In this document: positions 41,809-49,552 of the stretch, one piece after another
Numbering within the stretch: position 1 is the stretch's first letter
Layout of the letters: each line of letters opens with the position of its first letter
NCBI RefSeq assembly: GCF_002078175.1
Contig: NZ_MWFK01000001.1
Coordinates: 4,898,001 to 4,962,000 of the forward strand
DNA length: 64,000 nucleotides
Source: Streptomyces sp. M41(2017)
GTDB lineage: Bacteria > Actinomycetota > Actinomycetes > Streptomycetales > Streptomycetaceae
Direction: 5' to 3'
Notes under the pieces: model-generated
Database searches by the model: none
What the model saw: only the letters and a program-made list of their open reading frames with translations
Told to the model about the DNA's origin: nothing
Position numbers and translations under genes: made by a program

Positions 41809-43005
41809 ATGTTCGACTCCGTCCGTGACGACCTGCGCACCACCCTCGAAGAGATCACCGCAGCCGGGCTGTACAAGCCCGAGCGCGTCATCGGCAGTCC
41901 GCAGTCCGCGACCGTGAGCGTCACCGCGGGCGGCCGCCCCGGTGAGGTCCTGAACTTCTGCGCCAACAACTACCTCGGTCTCGCCGACCACCCCGAGGTC
42001 GTCGCCGCCGCCCACGAGGCCCTCGACCGCTGGGGCTACGGCATGGCCTCCGTGCGCTTCATCTGCGGGACGCAGGAGGTCCACAAGGAGCTGGAGGCGC
42101 GGCTGTCCGCGTTCCTCGGCCAGGAGGACACGATCCTCTACTCCTCCTGCTTCGACGCCAACGGCGGTGTCTTCGAGACCCTGCTCGGCGCCGAGGACGC
42201 GGTCATCTCCGACGCCCTCAACCACGCCTCGATCATCGACGGCATCCGTCTCTCCAAGGCCCGCCGCTTCCGGTACGCCAACCGCGACATGGCCGACCTG
42301 GAGGCGCAGCTCAAGGAGGCCTCCGACGCCCGCCGCCGGCTGATCGTCACCGACGGCGTCTTCTCCATGGACGGCTATGTCGCCCCCCTCAAGGAGATCT
42401 GCGACCTCGCCGACCGCTACGACGCCATGGTGATGGTCGACGACTCGCACGCCGTCGGCTTCGTCGGACCCGGTGGCCGCGGCACCCCCGAGCTGCACGG
42501 CGTCATGGACCGCGTCGACATCATCACGGGCACCCTCGGCAAGGCCCTCGGCGGCGCCTCCGGCGGCTACGTCGCCGCCCGCGCCGAGATCGTCGCCCTG
42601 CTGCGCCAGCGGTCCCGCCCGTACCTCTTCTCGAACACCCTCGCCCCGGTGATCGCCGCGGCCTCCCTGAAGGTCCTCGACCTGCTGGAGTCCGCCGACG
42701 ACCTGCGGGTGCGGCTCGCCGAGAACACCGCGCTGTTCCGCTCCCGGATGACCGCGGAGGGCTTCGACATCCTCCCGGGCGACCACGCCATCGCGCCCGT
42801 GATGATCGGTGACGCCTCGGTCGCCGGCCGGATGGCCGAGCTGCTCCTGGAGCGCGGCGTGTACGTGATCGGCTTCTCGTACCCGGTCGTCCCGCAGGGC
42901 AAGGCCCGGATCCGCGTGCAGCTGTCCGCCGGACACTCCACCGAGGACGTCAACCGTGCCGTGGACGCCTTCGTGGCGGCGCGGGCGGAACTCGACGCCG
43001 CCTGA
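41809..43005 (+). CDS. kbl: Glycine C-acetyltransferase (2-amino-3-ketobutyrate CoA ligase)
   Basis: 398-aa PLP-dependent alpha-oxoamine synthase that splits 2-amino-3-ketobutyrate with CoA into glycine and acetyl-CoA. NFCANNYLGLADHPEV, FDANGGVFETL, DDSHAVGFVGPGGRGT and the Schiff-base K245 (TGTLGKALGGASGG) are typical. Two ATGs lie back to back; the second (41809) has better spacing (seven bases) to AAGGA and gives the same length as the E. coli enzyme, while 41806 would add one Met. Confidence 0.95.
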   Translation: MFDSVRDDLRTTLEEITAAGLYKPERVIGSPQSATVSVTAGGRPGEVLNFCANNYLGLADHPEVVAAAHEALDRWGYGMASVRFICGTQEVHKELEARLSAFLGQEDTILYSSCFDANGGVFETLLGAEDAVISDALNHASIIDGIRLSKARRFRYANRDMADLEAQLKEASDARRRLIVTDGVFSMDGYVAPLKEICDLADRYDAMVMVDDSHAVGFVGPGGRGTPELHGVMDRVDIITGTLGKALGGASGGYVAARAEIVALLRQRSRPYLFSNTLAPVIAAASLKVLDLLESADDLRVRLAENTALFRSRMTAEGFDILPGDHAIAPVMIGDASVAGRMAELLLERGVYVIGFSYPVVPQGKARIRVQLSAGHSTEDVNRAVDAFVAARAELDAA

Positions 43006-43060
43006 CGGTCTGCCCGGCCCATGGTCCCCGGACGGCGCGAGCCGCTCCGGGGGGCATGGA

Positions 43061-43084
43061 CGCCGGGCGGTCCGTCGCCCGGCG
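43061..43084 (+). terminator. Terminator after kbl
   Basis: CGCCGGGCG (43061-43069) pairs with CGCCCGGCG (43076-43084): nine perfect pairs with a six-base loop, 56 bases past the kbl stop. Confidence 0.6.
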
Positions 43085-43147
43085 CACGGGCCGGGCCCGG
43101 TCCGCCTGATGACCGGAAAGCCCGTGTGACCTGAGAGAATCGGTCGC

Positions 43148-44053
43148 ATGATCGAAGCACGGCGGCTCCACATCCTCCGTGCGGTGGCCGACCACCGCAC
43201 GGTGACCGCGGCAGCCGCCGCCCTGTATCTCACCCCCTCGGCGGTCTCGCAGCAGCTGACCGCCCTGGAACAGGAGACGGGCCACCGACTCGTCGAGCGC
43301 GGCGCCAAAGGCGTACGGCTGACGCCCGCCGGCGAGATCCTGCTCGGCCACACCAACGCCGTCCTCGCCCAACTGGAGCGGGCGGAAGCCGAGTTGGCCG
43401 CCTACGGTTCGGGTTCGGCCGGTACGGTCACGGTCGCCTCCTTCGCCACCGGCATCGCCCTGGTGGTGGCCCCCGCCCTGACCCGCCTCGCCGTCGCCGC
43501 CCCCGGGATCCGCCTCCGCGTCCAGGACGCCGAGGGCGACGCCAGCCTGCCGATGGTGCTCGACCGGCAGGTCGACATCGCCGTGGCCGTCGAGTACCGC
43601 GGGGCGCCGGACGCGGACGACCCGCGTCTGACCCACGTGCCGCTCTACGCCGAACCCTTCGACGCGGTCGTCCCCGTCACCCACCGGCTGGCCGACGCCG
43701 AGGAGGTGCCGCTCGCCGAGCTGGCCAAGGATCCGTGGATCGGCCCCTACCCGGGCAACCCCTGCCATGACGTGGTTGTCCTGGCCTGTGAGAACGCGGG
43801 ATTCCAGCCGCGCCTCGAACACTCCTCGGACGACTTCCGCGCCGTCGTCGCCCTCGCCTCCGCCGACGCCGGTGTCGCCCTGGTGCCCCGCTCCGCGCTG
43901 CGCGGGATGGAACTCACGGGTGTGGTCGTCCGCCCCGTCGACGGCGTCGCACCCACCCGCCGCGTCTTCGCCGCCGTCCGTCGCGGCGCCGAGGACCATC
44001 CGCTGATCCGGCCCGTACTGGAGGCGTTGACGCACGCCGCCACGGACGACTGA
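43148..44053 (+). CDS. LysR-family regulator
   Basis: 301-aa LysR-type regulator. The N-terminal winged helix reads RLHILRAVADHRTVTAAAAALYLTPSAVSQQLTALEQETGHRLVERGAKG, and the C-terminal two thirds is a periplasmic-binding-like effector domain (VASFATGIALVVAPALTRLAVAAPGIRLRVQDAEG, later AVVALASADAGVALVPRSAL). It is downstream of kbl and transcribed in the same direction, not divergently, so its target cannot be inferred from layout. It could regulate tdh-kbl or an unlinked operon. Confidence 0.88.
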   Translation: MIEARRLHILRAVADHRTVTAAAAALYLTPSAVSQQLTALEQETGHRLVERGAKGVRLTPAGEILLGHTNAVLAQLERAEAELAAYGSGSAGTVTVASFATGIALVVAPALTRLAVAAPGIRLRVQDAEGDASLPMVLDRQVDIAVAVEYRGAPDADDPRLTHVPLYAEPFDAVVPVTHRLADAEEVPLAELAKDPWIGPYPGNPCHDVVVLACENAGFQPRLEHSSDDFRAVVALASADAGVALVPRSALRGMELTGVVVRPVDGVAPTRRVFAAVRRGAEDHPLIRPVLEALTHAATDD

Positions 44054-44059
44054 GATCAG

Positions 44060-44094
44060 TTCCCATATCTGGGATAGCATCCCGGATATGGGAA
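44060..44094 (+). promoter_or_regulatory. Double-dyad operator over the start of the XRE gene
   Basis: TTCCCATATCTGGGAT (44060-44075) and ATCCCGGATATGGGAA (44079-44094) form a 16-bp inverted repeat (15 of 16 matches) with a three-base centre. Each arm is itself a dyad (TCCCA-N4-TGGGA and TCCC-N6-GGGA), 19 bp apart. The ATG of the gene (44088) lies inside the right arm, so binding would block transcription start and translation start regions alike. Autoregulation is the likely role. Confidence 0.7.
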
Positions 44095-44669
44095 ACGAGG
44101 ATCTCGACGCCGTCGACGCGGTGGATGCCCGGCTCGGGGCGCGACTGACGGAGCTGAGGGCCGAACGGGGCTGGTCCCTCGGCGAGTTGGCGGAGCGGAG
44201 CGGCGTCAGCCGCTCGACCCTGTCCCGTGCCGAGCGCGCCGAGATCAGCCCCACGGCCTCGCTCCTGAACCGCCTCTGCCATGTGTACGGGCGGACCATG
44301 TCCCAGGTGCTGAGCGAGGTCGAGGCGGAACCCGCGCTGCTGGTCCGCGCCGCCGACCAGGCGGTCTGGACGGACCGGGCCTCCGGCTTCGAGCGCCGGT
44401 CGGTGTCGCCGCCGCACGCCGGACTGCGGGGCGAACTCGTCGAGGGGAGACTGGCGGCCGGCGCCGACATCGCGTACGACCGGCCTCCCGTGCCCGGCCT
44501 GGAGCAGCACATCTGGGTCCTCGACGGATCGCTCGACGTGACCGCGCAGGACGTCGAGCACCGGCTCGGACCCGGCGACTGCCTCCGGCTGCGGGTGTGG
44601 GGCCCGACGCGCTTCCGCTGCCCCGGACCCGACGGCGTGCGCTACGCGCTGGCGGTGGTGCTCCCGTGA
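44088..44669 (+). CDS. XRE-cupin transcriptional regulator
   Basis: 193-aa regulator. The helix-turn-helix spans about 15-70 (LGARLTELRAERGWSLGELAERSGVSRSTLSRAERAEISPTASLLNRLCHVYG), and the cupin-like C-terminal domain about 100-190 (LEQHIWVLDGSLDVTAQDVEHRLGPGDCLRLR). No good Shine-Dalgarno lies before ATG 44088 and the operator covers it, so the message may be leaderless. It overlaps the following GNAT gene by GTGA; such regulator-GNAT pairs are common. The ligand is unknown. Confidence 0.87.
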   Translation: MGNEDLDAVDAVDARLGARLTELRAERGWSLGELAERSGVSRSTLSRAERAEISPTASLLNRLCHVYGRTMSQVLSEVEAEPALLVRAADQAVWTDRASGFERRSVSPPHAGLRGELVEGRLAAGADIAYDRPPVPGLEQHIWVLDGSLDVTAQDVEHRLGPGDCLRLRVWGPTRFRCPGPDGVRYALAVVLP

Positions 44670-45232
44670 GCGGCCCCGCGATCACCGTCTCCCGGCTCAC
44701 CGCGACCGAAGTCCGCTCCTCGGTAGCCGAGTTGGCCGATCTGCTCACCGACACCGTGGCCGGCGGCGCCTCCATCGGGTTCCTCGCGCCGCTCGACCGG
44801 AGGGCCGCCGTCGCCTGGTGGGAGGAGCGGGCGACCGCCGTCGCGGCGGGACACCTCGACGTCTGGACGGTCCGTCGCGGCGGCCGGCTGCTCGGCACCG
44901 TGAGCCTCGTCCGCCCGGACAAGCCCAACAGCCGCCACCGCGCCGAACTCGTCAAACTCATGGTGCACCGGGACGGCCGCGGCCAGGGCCTCGGGCGCAG
45001 GCTCCTGACCACCGCGGAGACCGGGGCCGCCGCCGCGGGCGTCACCCTCCTCCACCTGGACACCGAGACGGACAGCCCCGCCGAGTCCCTGTACCTCTCG
45101 GCCGGCTGGACCCGCCTCGGGGCGATCCCCGACTACGCGACGACACCGACGGGCGAACTGCGTCCGACGACCATCTTCTACAAGCGGCTGGAGACGGACG
45201 CCGCCGAAGGCGACGCTCGCTCGGCGGGGTGA
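44666..45232 (+). CDS. GNAT N-acetyltransferase
   Basis: 188-aa single-domain acetyltransferase. The acetyl-CoA loop is VHRDGRGQGLGRRLLTTAE, preceded by the strand LLGTVSLVRPDKPNSRHRAELVKLMV and followed by LLHLDTETDSPAESLYLSAGWTRLG. GTG 44666 overlaps the regulator stop (GTGA), so the two genes are co-expressed and may answer the same compound, for example an antibiotic or amine. The substrate is unknown. Confidence 0.87.
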   Translation: MSGPAITVSRLTATEVRSSVAELADLLTDTVAGGASIGFLAPLDRRAAVAWWEERATAVAAGHLDVWTVRRGGRLLGTVSLVRPDKPNSRHRAELVKLMVHRDGRGQGLGRRLLTTAETGAAAAGVTLLHLDTETDSPAESLYLSAGWTRLGAIPDYATTPTGELRPTTIFYKRLETDAAEGDARSAG

Positions 45233-45300
45233 CCCCCGAGCACCCTCTGACGTGGTGCTTCGGCCCTCCGATGTCAGTGCCGTTGGCTACCGTGCGTCTC

Positions 45301-45660
45301 ATGCCGGATGCCGAAGACGTACGACGGATCGCCCTCTCCCTCCCGGACACGACGGAGAAGATCGCCTGGAGCATGCCCACGTTCCGGGTCGCGGGCAAGA
45401 TGTTCGCCACGATGCCCGAGGCCGAGACCTCCATCGCCGTGCGCTGCCCCAAGGAGGAGCGCGACGAACTGGTCCTGGCCGAACCGGGCAAGTTCTGGAT
45501 CGCCGACCACGAGGCCGGATTCGCCTGGGTCCGCGCCCGGCTCGCCGCGCTGGAGGACGAGGACGAACTCCGGGACATCCTCGCCGACTCCTGGCGCCAG
45601 GCGGCCACGCCCCGACTGATCGAGGCCCACCCCGAGTTGGGGCGTCCGTCCGCCGACTGA
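45301..45660 (+). CDS. MmcQ/YjbR-like DNA-binding-fold protein
   Basis: 119-aa small protein of the MmcQ/YjbR (CyaY-like DNA-binding) fold. The features MPDAEDVRRIALSLPDTTEKIAWSMPTFRVAGKMFATM, PKEERDELVLAEPGKFWIADH and AWVRARLAALEDEDELRDILADSWRQ fit this family. The start ATG lies at the point where similarity begins; longer upstream frames are not coding-like. The family's function is not settled; DNA binding was proposed from structure. Confidence 0.8.
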   Translation: MPDAEDVRRIALSLPDTTEKIAWSMPTFRVAGKMFATMPEAETSIAVRCPKEERDELVLAEPGKFWIADHEAGFAWVRARLAALEDEDELRDILADSWRQAATPRLIEAHPELGRPSAD

Positions 45661-45776
45661 AACGCCTCCGGCGTTGTCGGTGCCCCGTGGCATGATCCGG
45701 AAACAGGAGTGGGGTGCGGGACGGACGACTTCGTGGGGGAGTCGTGCGGCAGGGCCAGGGGAGGGCTGCGAGCAGG

Positions 45777-47273
45777 ATGACCAGGACGTCATCGGGTGAG
45801 GAGCCGCAGTGCGCGGGGCCGTCGATCCGCGCGGCGGAGGAGCCCGCCGGCGGGGAGCGGGGCACCCCGCCCCCGGCATCGCGAGGCGTCCACGCGCCGT
45901 CACGTGAAGGGCTGCTTCCGGCACGTGGGCCCGACGGCGGGCAGGTCGATGTCGGCCCCTCGGGCACCGGCCCGTTCCGCGCCGACATCGTTGCCGAGCG
46001 GACGCCACCGTCCGTCTGGTCGCGGGACTTCGCCCTGTTCTTCGTCGCCCGGGCCCTCGCCCGGCTCGGCGACACCATGCTGCCCGTGGCCCTGGCCGCC
46101 GGACTCCTGCAGTACGGGTACGGCGTGGGCGCCGTGGGGCTCGCCATGGCCGCGTCCGCCGCCTCCTTCGCCGGACTGGTCATCTTCGGCGGCGTGATCG
46201 CCGACCGCTTCAGCACCCGCAAGCTGATGATCGGCGCCGACCTGGTGCGGCTCGTGACCCAGTCCGTGGCCGCCGCACTCTTCTTCACCGACCACGTCGT
46301 CCTCTGGCAGATCTGTCTGATCGGCGCGGTGAACGGCGTCGCGGGCGCGGTCTTCCAGCCCGGGGTCGCCAGCACCGTGCCGCGCCTCGCCACCGACGTG
46401 CAGGGGGCGAACGGCGCCATCCGCATCGCCGAGTCCGGCGCCCAGCTCGGTGGCCCCGCCCTCGCGGGCCTGCTCGTCGCCTTCGCCTCCGCCGGCGGTG
46501 TCTTCGTCGCCCACGCGGCCACCTTCGGCCTCAGCGCCCTGTGCCTGCTGCTGCTCCGCCTGCCGCCGGCCGCTCCCGGGAGCCGGAGGCACGGCGCCAC
46601 GTTCCGCGCCGATCTCGCCGAGGGATGGCGGGAGTTCAGAGCACGCACCTGGCTGTGGGGCGTGATCGTCATCTGGTGTGTCTACATGATCGCCGTCTGG
46701 GGTCCGACCGTCCCCCTGGTGGCGACCGAGGTGGTGCAGCAGCACGGCCCGCGCGCCTACGGACTGATCAACTCCGCCCTCGGCGCGGGCACGGTCGTGG
46801 GCGGGCTCGTCGCCCTGCGCCTGCGGCCGCGCCGCATGCTGCGCGCCGGTTCGTTCGCCCTCTTCGCCTTCGCCTGCTTCCCCGCCTCCGTGGGCGCCGG
46901 GCTGGGCGTGGGGGCCATCTCCGCGGGAGCGGTGATAGCCGGCGCGGGGATGTCCGTCTGGGGTGTCATGTGGGCGACCAGCGTGCAGACGCAGGTCGCC
47001 CCCGACGTCCTCAACCGCATCCATGCCTACGACGTGGCCGGCTCCCTGGCGATGATGCCCGTCGGCCAGGCGCTCGCGGGCCCCGCGGCCGCCGCACTCG
47101 GCGCCGACCGCGTCCTGCTCATCGGCGGGGTCATGAGCCTCGTCGTGGCCGCTGCCCTGCTCTCGGTCCCCGCGATACGCGAGCTGGTCCGCGTGGACGG
47201 TCCCGTGCCCCGGATCGGGGCCAACGCCGCGCTCGCCGCACCGGCCCGCGAGGACGGACGCCGGGCCGGCTGA
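45777..47273 (+). CDS. MFS transporter (EntS-like exporter)
   Basis: 498-aa major facilitator with about 12 membrane helices after an 80-residue variable cytoplasmic N-terminus. FALFFVARALARLGDTMLPVALAAGLL, GGVIADRFSTRKLMIGADLVRL (the MFS loop 2-3 motif) and GAVNGVAGAVFQPGVASTVPRL match the EntS/MFS_3 exporter subfamily, which exports siderophores or drugs. ATG 45777 (MTRTSSG) follows an A/G-rich stretch; a GTG at 45714 would add 21 residues. Convergent with the transketolase genes. Confidence 0.82.
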   Translation: MTRTSSGEEPQCAGPSIRAAEEPAGGERGTPPPASRGVHAPSREGLLPARGPDGGQVDVGPSGTGPFRADIVAERTPPSVWSRDFALFFVARALARLGDTMLPVALAAGLLQYGYGVGAVGLAMAASAASFAGLVIFGGVIADRFSTRKLMIGADLVRLVTQSVAAALFFTDHVVLWQICLIGAVNGVAGAVFQPGVASTVPRLATDVQGANGAIRIAESGAQLGGPALAGLLVAFASAGGVFVAHAATFGLSALCLLLLRLPPAAPGSRRHGATFRADLAEGWREFRARTWLWGVIVIWCVYMIAVWGPTVPLVATEVVQQHGPRAYGLINSALGAGTVVGGLVALRLRPRRMLRAGSFALFAFACFPASVGAGLGVGAISAGAVIAGAGMSVWGVMWATSVQTQVAPDVLNRIHAYDVAGSLAMMPVGQALAGPAAAALGADRVLLIGGVMSLVVAAALLSVPAIRELVRVDGPVPRIGANAALAAPAREDGRRAG

Positions 47274-47314
47274 GCGGAGCGTCCCGCCGGGCGCGGGCGG
47301 CGGACGACCGCGCC

Positions 47315-48226
47315 TCAGACCCCCACGCGGGCCGCGAGGAAGGCGTCGATCCGCTCCCGCAGGGACCGGGCGTCCAGACCGTGCGCCACCAGGTGCTCCT
47401 CCATGGTCCCGTAGCGCCGGAGCTCACGGCGGCCGACACCGAGACCGAGGACGCGGTGGGGCACGTCGGCGAGCGCGTCACCCGCCGCGGCCGTCGAGGT
47501 ACCGGCCAAGTAGGGCTCCACCAGGACGACATCGGTGCCCGCCGTCTCGGTGGCGCCGCGCAGGGCGGCCGCGTCGAAGGGGCGCACGGTGGTCGCGTAG
47601 AGCACGGTCACGTCGCGTCCCCCGGTGGCCGCGAGCACGGCGTCGAGCATCGGCCCGACGGCGACGACCACGCCCTCGCGCCCCTCCCGGACGGTGCGGA
47701 AGCGGGACCCGTCGACACCGAGCGGGCGCGTGTTCGCCTGCACGGACAACCGGACGTACACCTTCTCGTCCCCGGCGGCGACGGCGTGCCGCAGCAGTGT
47801 CTCCGCCTCGTCGGGGTGCCCGGGAACATGCACCGTCCAGCCGTCGAGCGTGTCCAGCAGGGCCACGTCCCCCGGCGCCATGTGGGTGAAGCCGCCGGCG
47901 GGCCAGTCGAAGGAGGCCGCCGCGCTGACCAGGACCGCGCCCGCGTCCTGGTGTCCCAGGTCCAGCTTCACCTGCTCGAAGGGCCGCTCCACCAGGAAGC
48001 TCGCGAAGGTGTGCACCACGGGCCGCAGACCGGTCAGCGCCAGACCCGCGCCCGTTCCGATCAGCAGCTGCTCCCGGATGCCGACGTTGATCACCCGGTC
48101 CGGATGCCTGCGCCGGGCCTCCGCGAAGCCGTCCGCGCCGATCTCGGCGAGCACGACCGCGACGCGCGGGTCCTCGTCGAGCAGTCGTGAGACGGCGGGG
48201 GCGAAACGGTCACGCATGGTGTCCAT
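47315..48226 (-). CDS. Transketolase-like C-terminal subunit
   Basis: 303-aa protein with the pyrimidine-binding (Pyr) and C-terminal domains of transketolase. NVGIREQLLIGTGAGLALTGLRPVVHTFASFLVERPFEQVKLDLGHQ contains the catalytic Glu region. The C-terminal domain reads VVVAVGPMLDAVLAATGGRDVTVLYATTVRPFD. The complementary PP half is encoded just upstream (48305-49006) on the same strand, so the two make a split transketolase. The start is ATG 48226. The sugar donor and acceptor are unknown. Confidence 0.83.
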   Translation of the reverse strand: MDTMRDRFAPAVSRLLDEDPRVAVVLAEIGADGFAEARRRHPDRVINVGIREQLLIGTGAGLALTGLRPVVHTFASFLVERPFEQVKLDLGHQDAGAVLVSAAASFDWPAGGFTHMAPGDVALLDTLDGWTVHVPGHPDEAETLLRHAVAAGDEKVYVRLSVQANTRPLGVDGSRFRTVREGREGVVVAVGPMLDAVLAATGGRDVTVLYATTVRPFDAAALRGATETAGTDVVLVEPYLAGTSTAAAGDALADVPHRVLGLGVGRRELRRYGTMEEHLVAHGLDARSLRERIDAFLAARVGV

Positions 48227-48304
48227 GAGTGCGGGTCCTTTCCTGGAAGCGGTGAAGGGCGGTGAAGAGGGGGAGGAGCGAGGGGACGCGGGGAGCCCGG
48301 GCGG

Positions 48305-49006
48305 TCACGGGTTCTTCGGCTCGACCTGGGCCACGACCACCCGCGGGCGGCCCGGATGCGCGGCCGTGAAGGCCGCGTACAGGGCCTCGTGGTCGCGGCC
48401 GTCCACGGTGGCTGCGGACCAGCCGGCCGCCTCGAACCGGGCCGCGATCCCGCCAGGGCGGGCGTGAGTGGCCGAGGAGTTGTCGATCACGACGGTGTGC
48501 AGCCGGTCCAGCCCGGCCGGTCCCGCGTAAGCGATGGCCTCGTGGTTGCTGCCCTCGTCCAGTTCCGCGTCGCCGATCAGCACCCACACCCGCGGATCGT
48601 CGAGCCCCTGCGCGCGCAGGCCGAGTGCCGTCCCGACCCCGATCGGCAGTCCGTGGCCGAGCGACCCGCTGCCGATCTCCGCGCCCGGCACCAGCACCCG
48701 GTCCGGATGGTGCCCGAGCGGCGAGTCGTACGAGCCGAAGCCGGGGAGCCACCCCACCGGCAGGAAACCCTTCGCCGCGAGCACCGCGTAGTAGGCCATC
48801 GGACCGTGCCCCTTCGACAGGAGGAACCGGTCCCGTCCCCGGTCGTCCGTCCCCTCGGGGCGCACGCGCAGGACCCGGTCGTACAGGACCCACAGGGCGT
48901 CCAGAGTGGAGGTCGCCGCCGGGCCGTGTTTCTCGTCCCCCGTCATCAGGCCCATCAGTCGGGGCAGGTCGGCGTAGGTGTGGCTGTGCTTCGCGGTGAT
49001 CGTCAT
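48305..49006 (-). CDS. Transketolase-like N-terminal (TPP-binding) subunit
   Basis: 233-aa PP half of a split transketolase. LSKGHGPMAYYAVLAAKGF and GSLGHGLPIGVGTALGLRA are the standard N-terminal motifs, and VLIGDAELDEGSNHEAIAYAGPAGLDRLHTVVIDNSS is the TPP-Mg region (GDxE...N). It begins the operon, 78 bases before the C-terminal half. The ATG at 49006 is followed by no alternative start with a better ribosome site. These split forms act in specialised sugar metabolism; the role here is not clear. Confidence 0.82.
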   Translation of the reverse strand: MTITAKHSHTYADLPRLMGLMTGDEKHGPAATSTLDALWVLYDRVLRVRPEGTDDRGRDRFLLSKGHGPMAYYAVLAAKGFLPVGWLPGFGSYDSPLGHHPDRVLVPGAEIGSGSLGHGLPIGVGTALGLRAQGLDDPRVWVLIGDAELDEGSNHEAIAYAGPAGLDRLHTVVIDNSSATHARPGGIAARFEAAGWSAATVDGRDHEALYAAFTAAHPGRPRVVVAQVEPKNP

Positions 49007-49184
49007 GAGGACGAGCGTGCAACCTCAACCAAACTTCAGGTCAAGCGTGGGCGGTGATCCGTCGAACGTTTTCGGACGCCGCTGCGCGAGCGCCCCGCGG
49101 AAAACGGGTGCGCGACCACGGGTACGAGTGCGGTATTGTTTCCGTGCACGTCCAGCCAGGGGAAACCCCAGGTCAGACGGGCAT

Positions 49185-49258
<74 letters not shown>

Positions 49259-49275
49259 CTCGAGGAGTCGTGGTT

Positions 49276-49313
49276 CGAAGGCCGTTTTCTCAGCGATGAG
49301 GAAGCGGCCTTCG
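49276..49313 (+). terminator. Terminator of tRNA-Pro copy 1
   Basis: A 17-bp stem (49276-49292 with 49297-49313), with two G-U pairs, closed by a GCGA tetraloop (GNRA type), 18 bases after the tRNA. The stem resembles that of the second tRNA-Pro terminator. Confidence 0.8.
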
Positions 49314-49552
49314 TCGTGTCCGCGCGCCGTCCACGCCGTCGCACGCTCTCCTTTCCGCCTCCCCTCCGCGCGACCCCGTGCCACCGGGCCGTGCCCCGGT
49401 GGCCGAGAAAAACGCGTGGACCGCCCGGAGGTCGTCACGGGACACTGAAGGCCGCCGGCCGGCCGTACCGCACTCCGCGCGGTCCCTTCACGCACCGGCA
49501 GCTCCCCCGCGCACGCGCCGACAGGGCTGCCCACGACGACACGGGGTTGGGG

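Noticed and set aside
41806..43005. 8-amino-7-oxononanoate synthase or 5-aminolevulinate synthase as the identity of kbl
   Set aside because: The same enzyme superfamily, but the gene directly follows tdh with a 19-base gap and has Kbl length and motifs.
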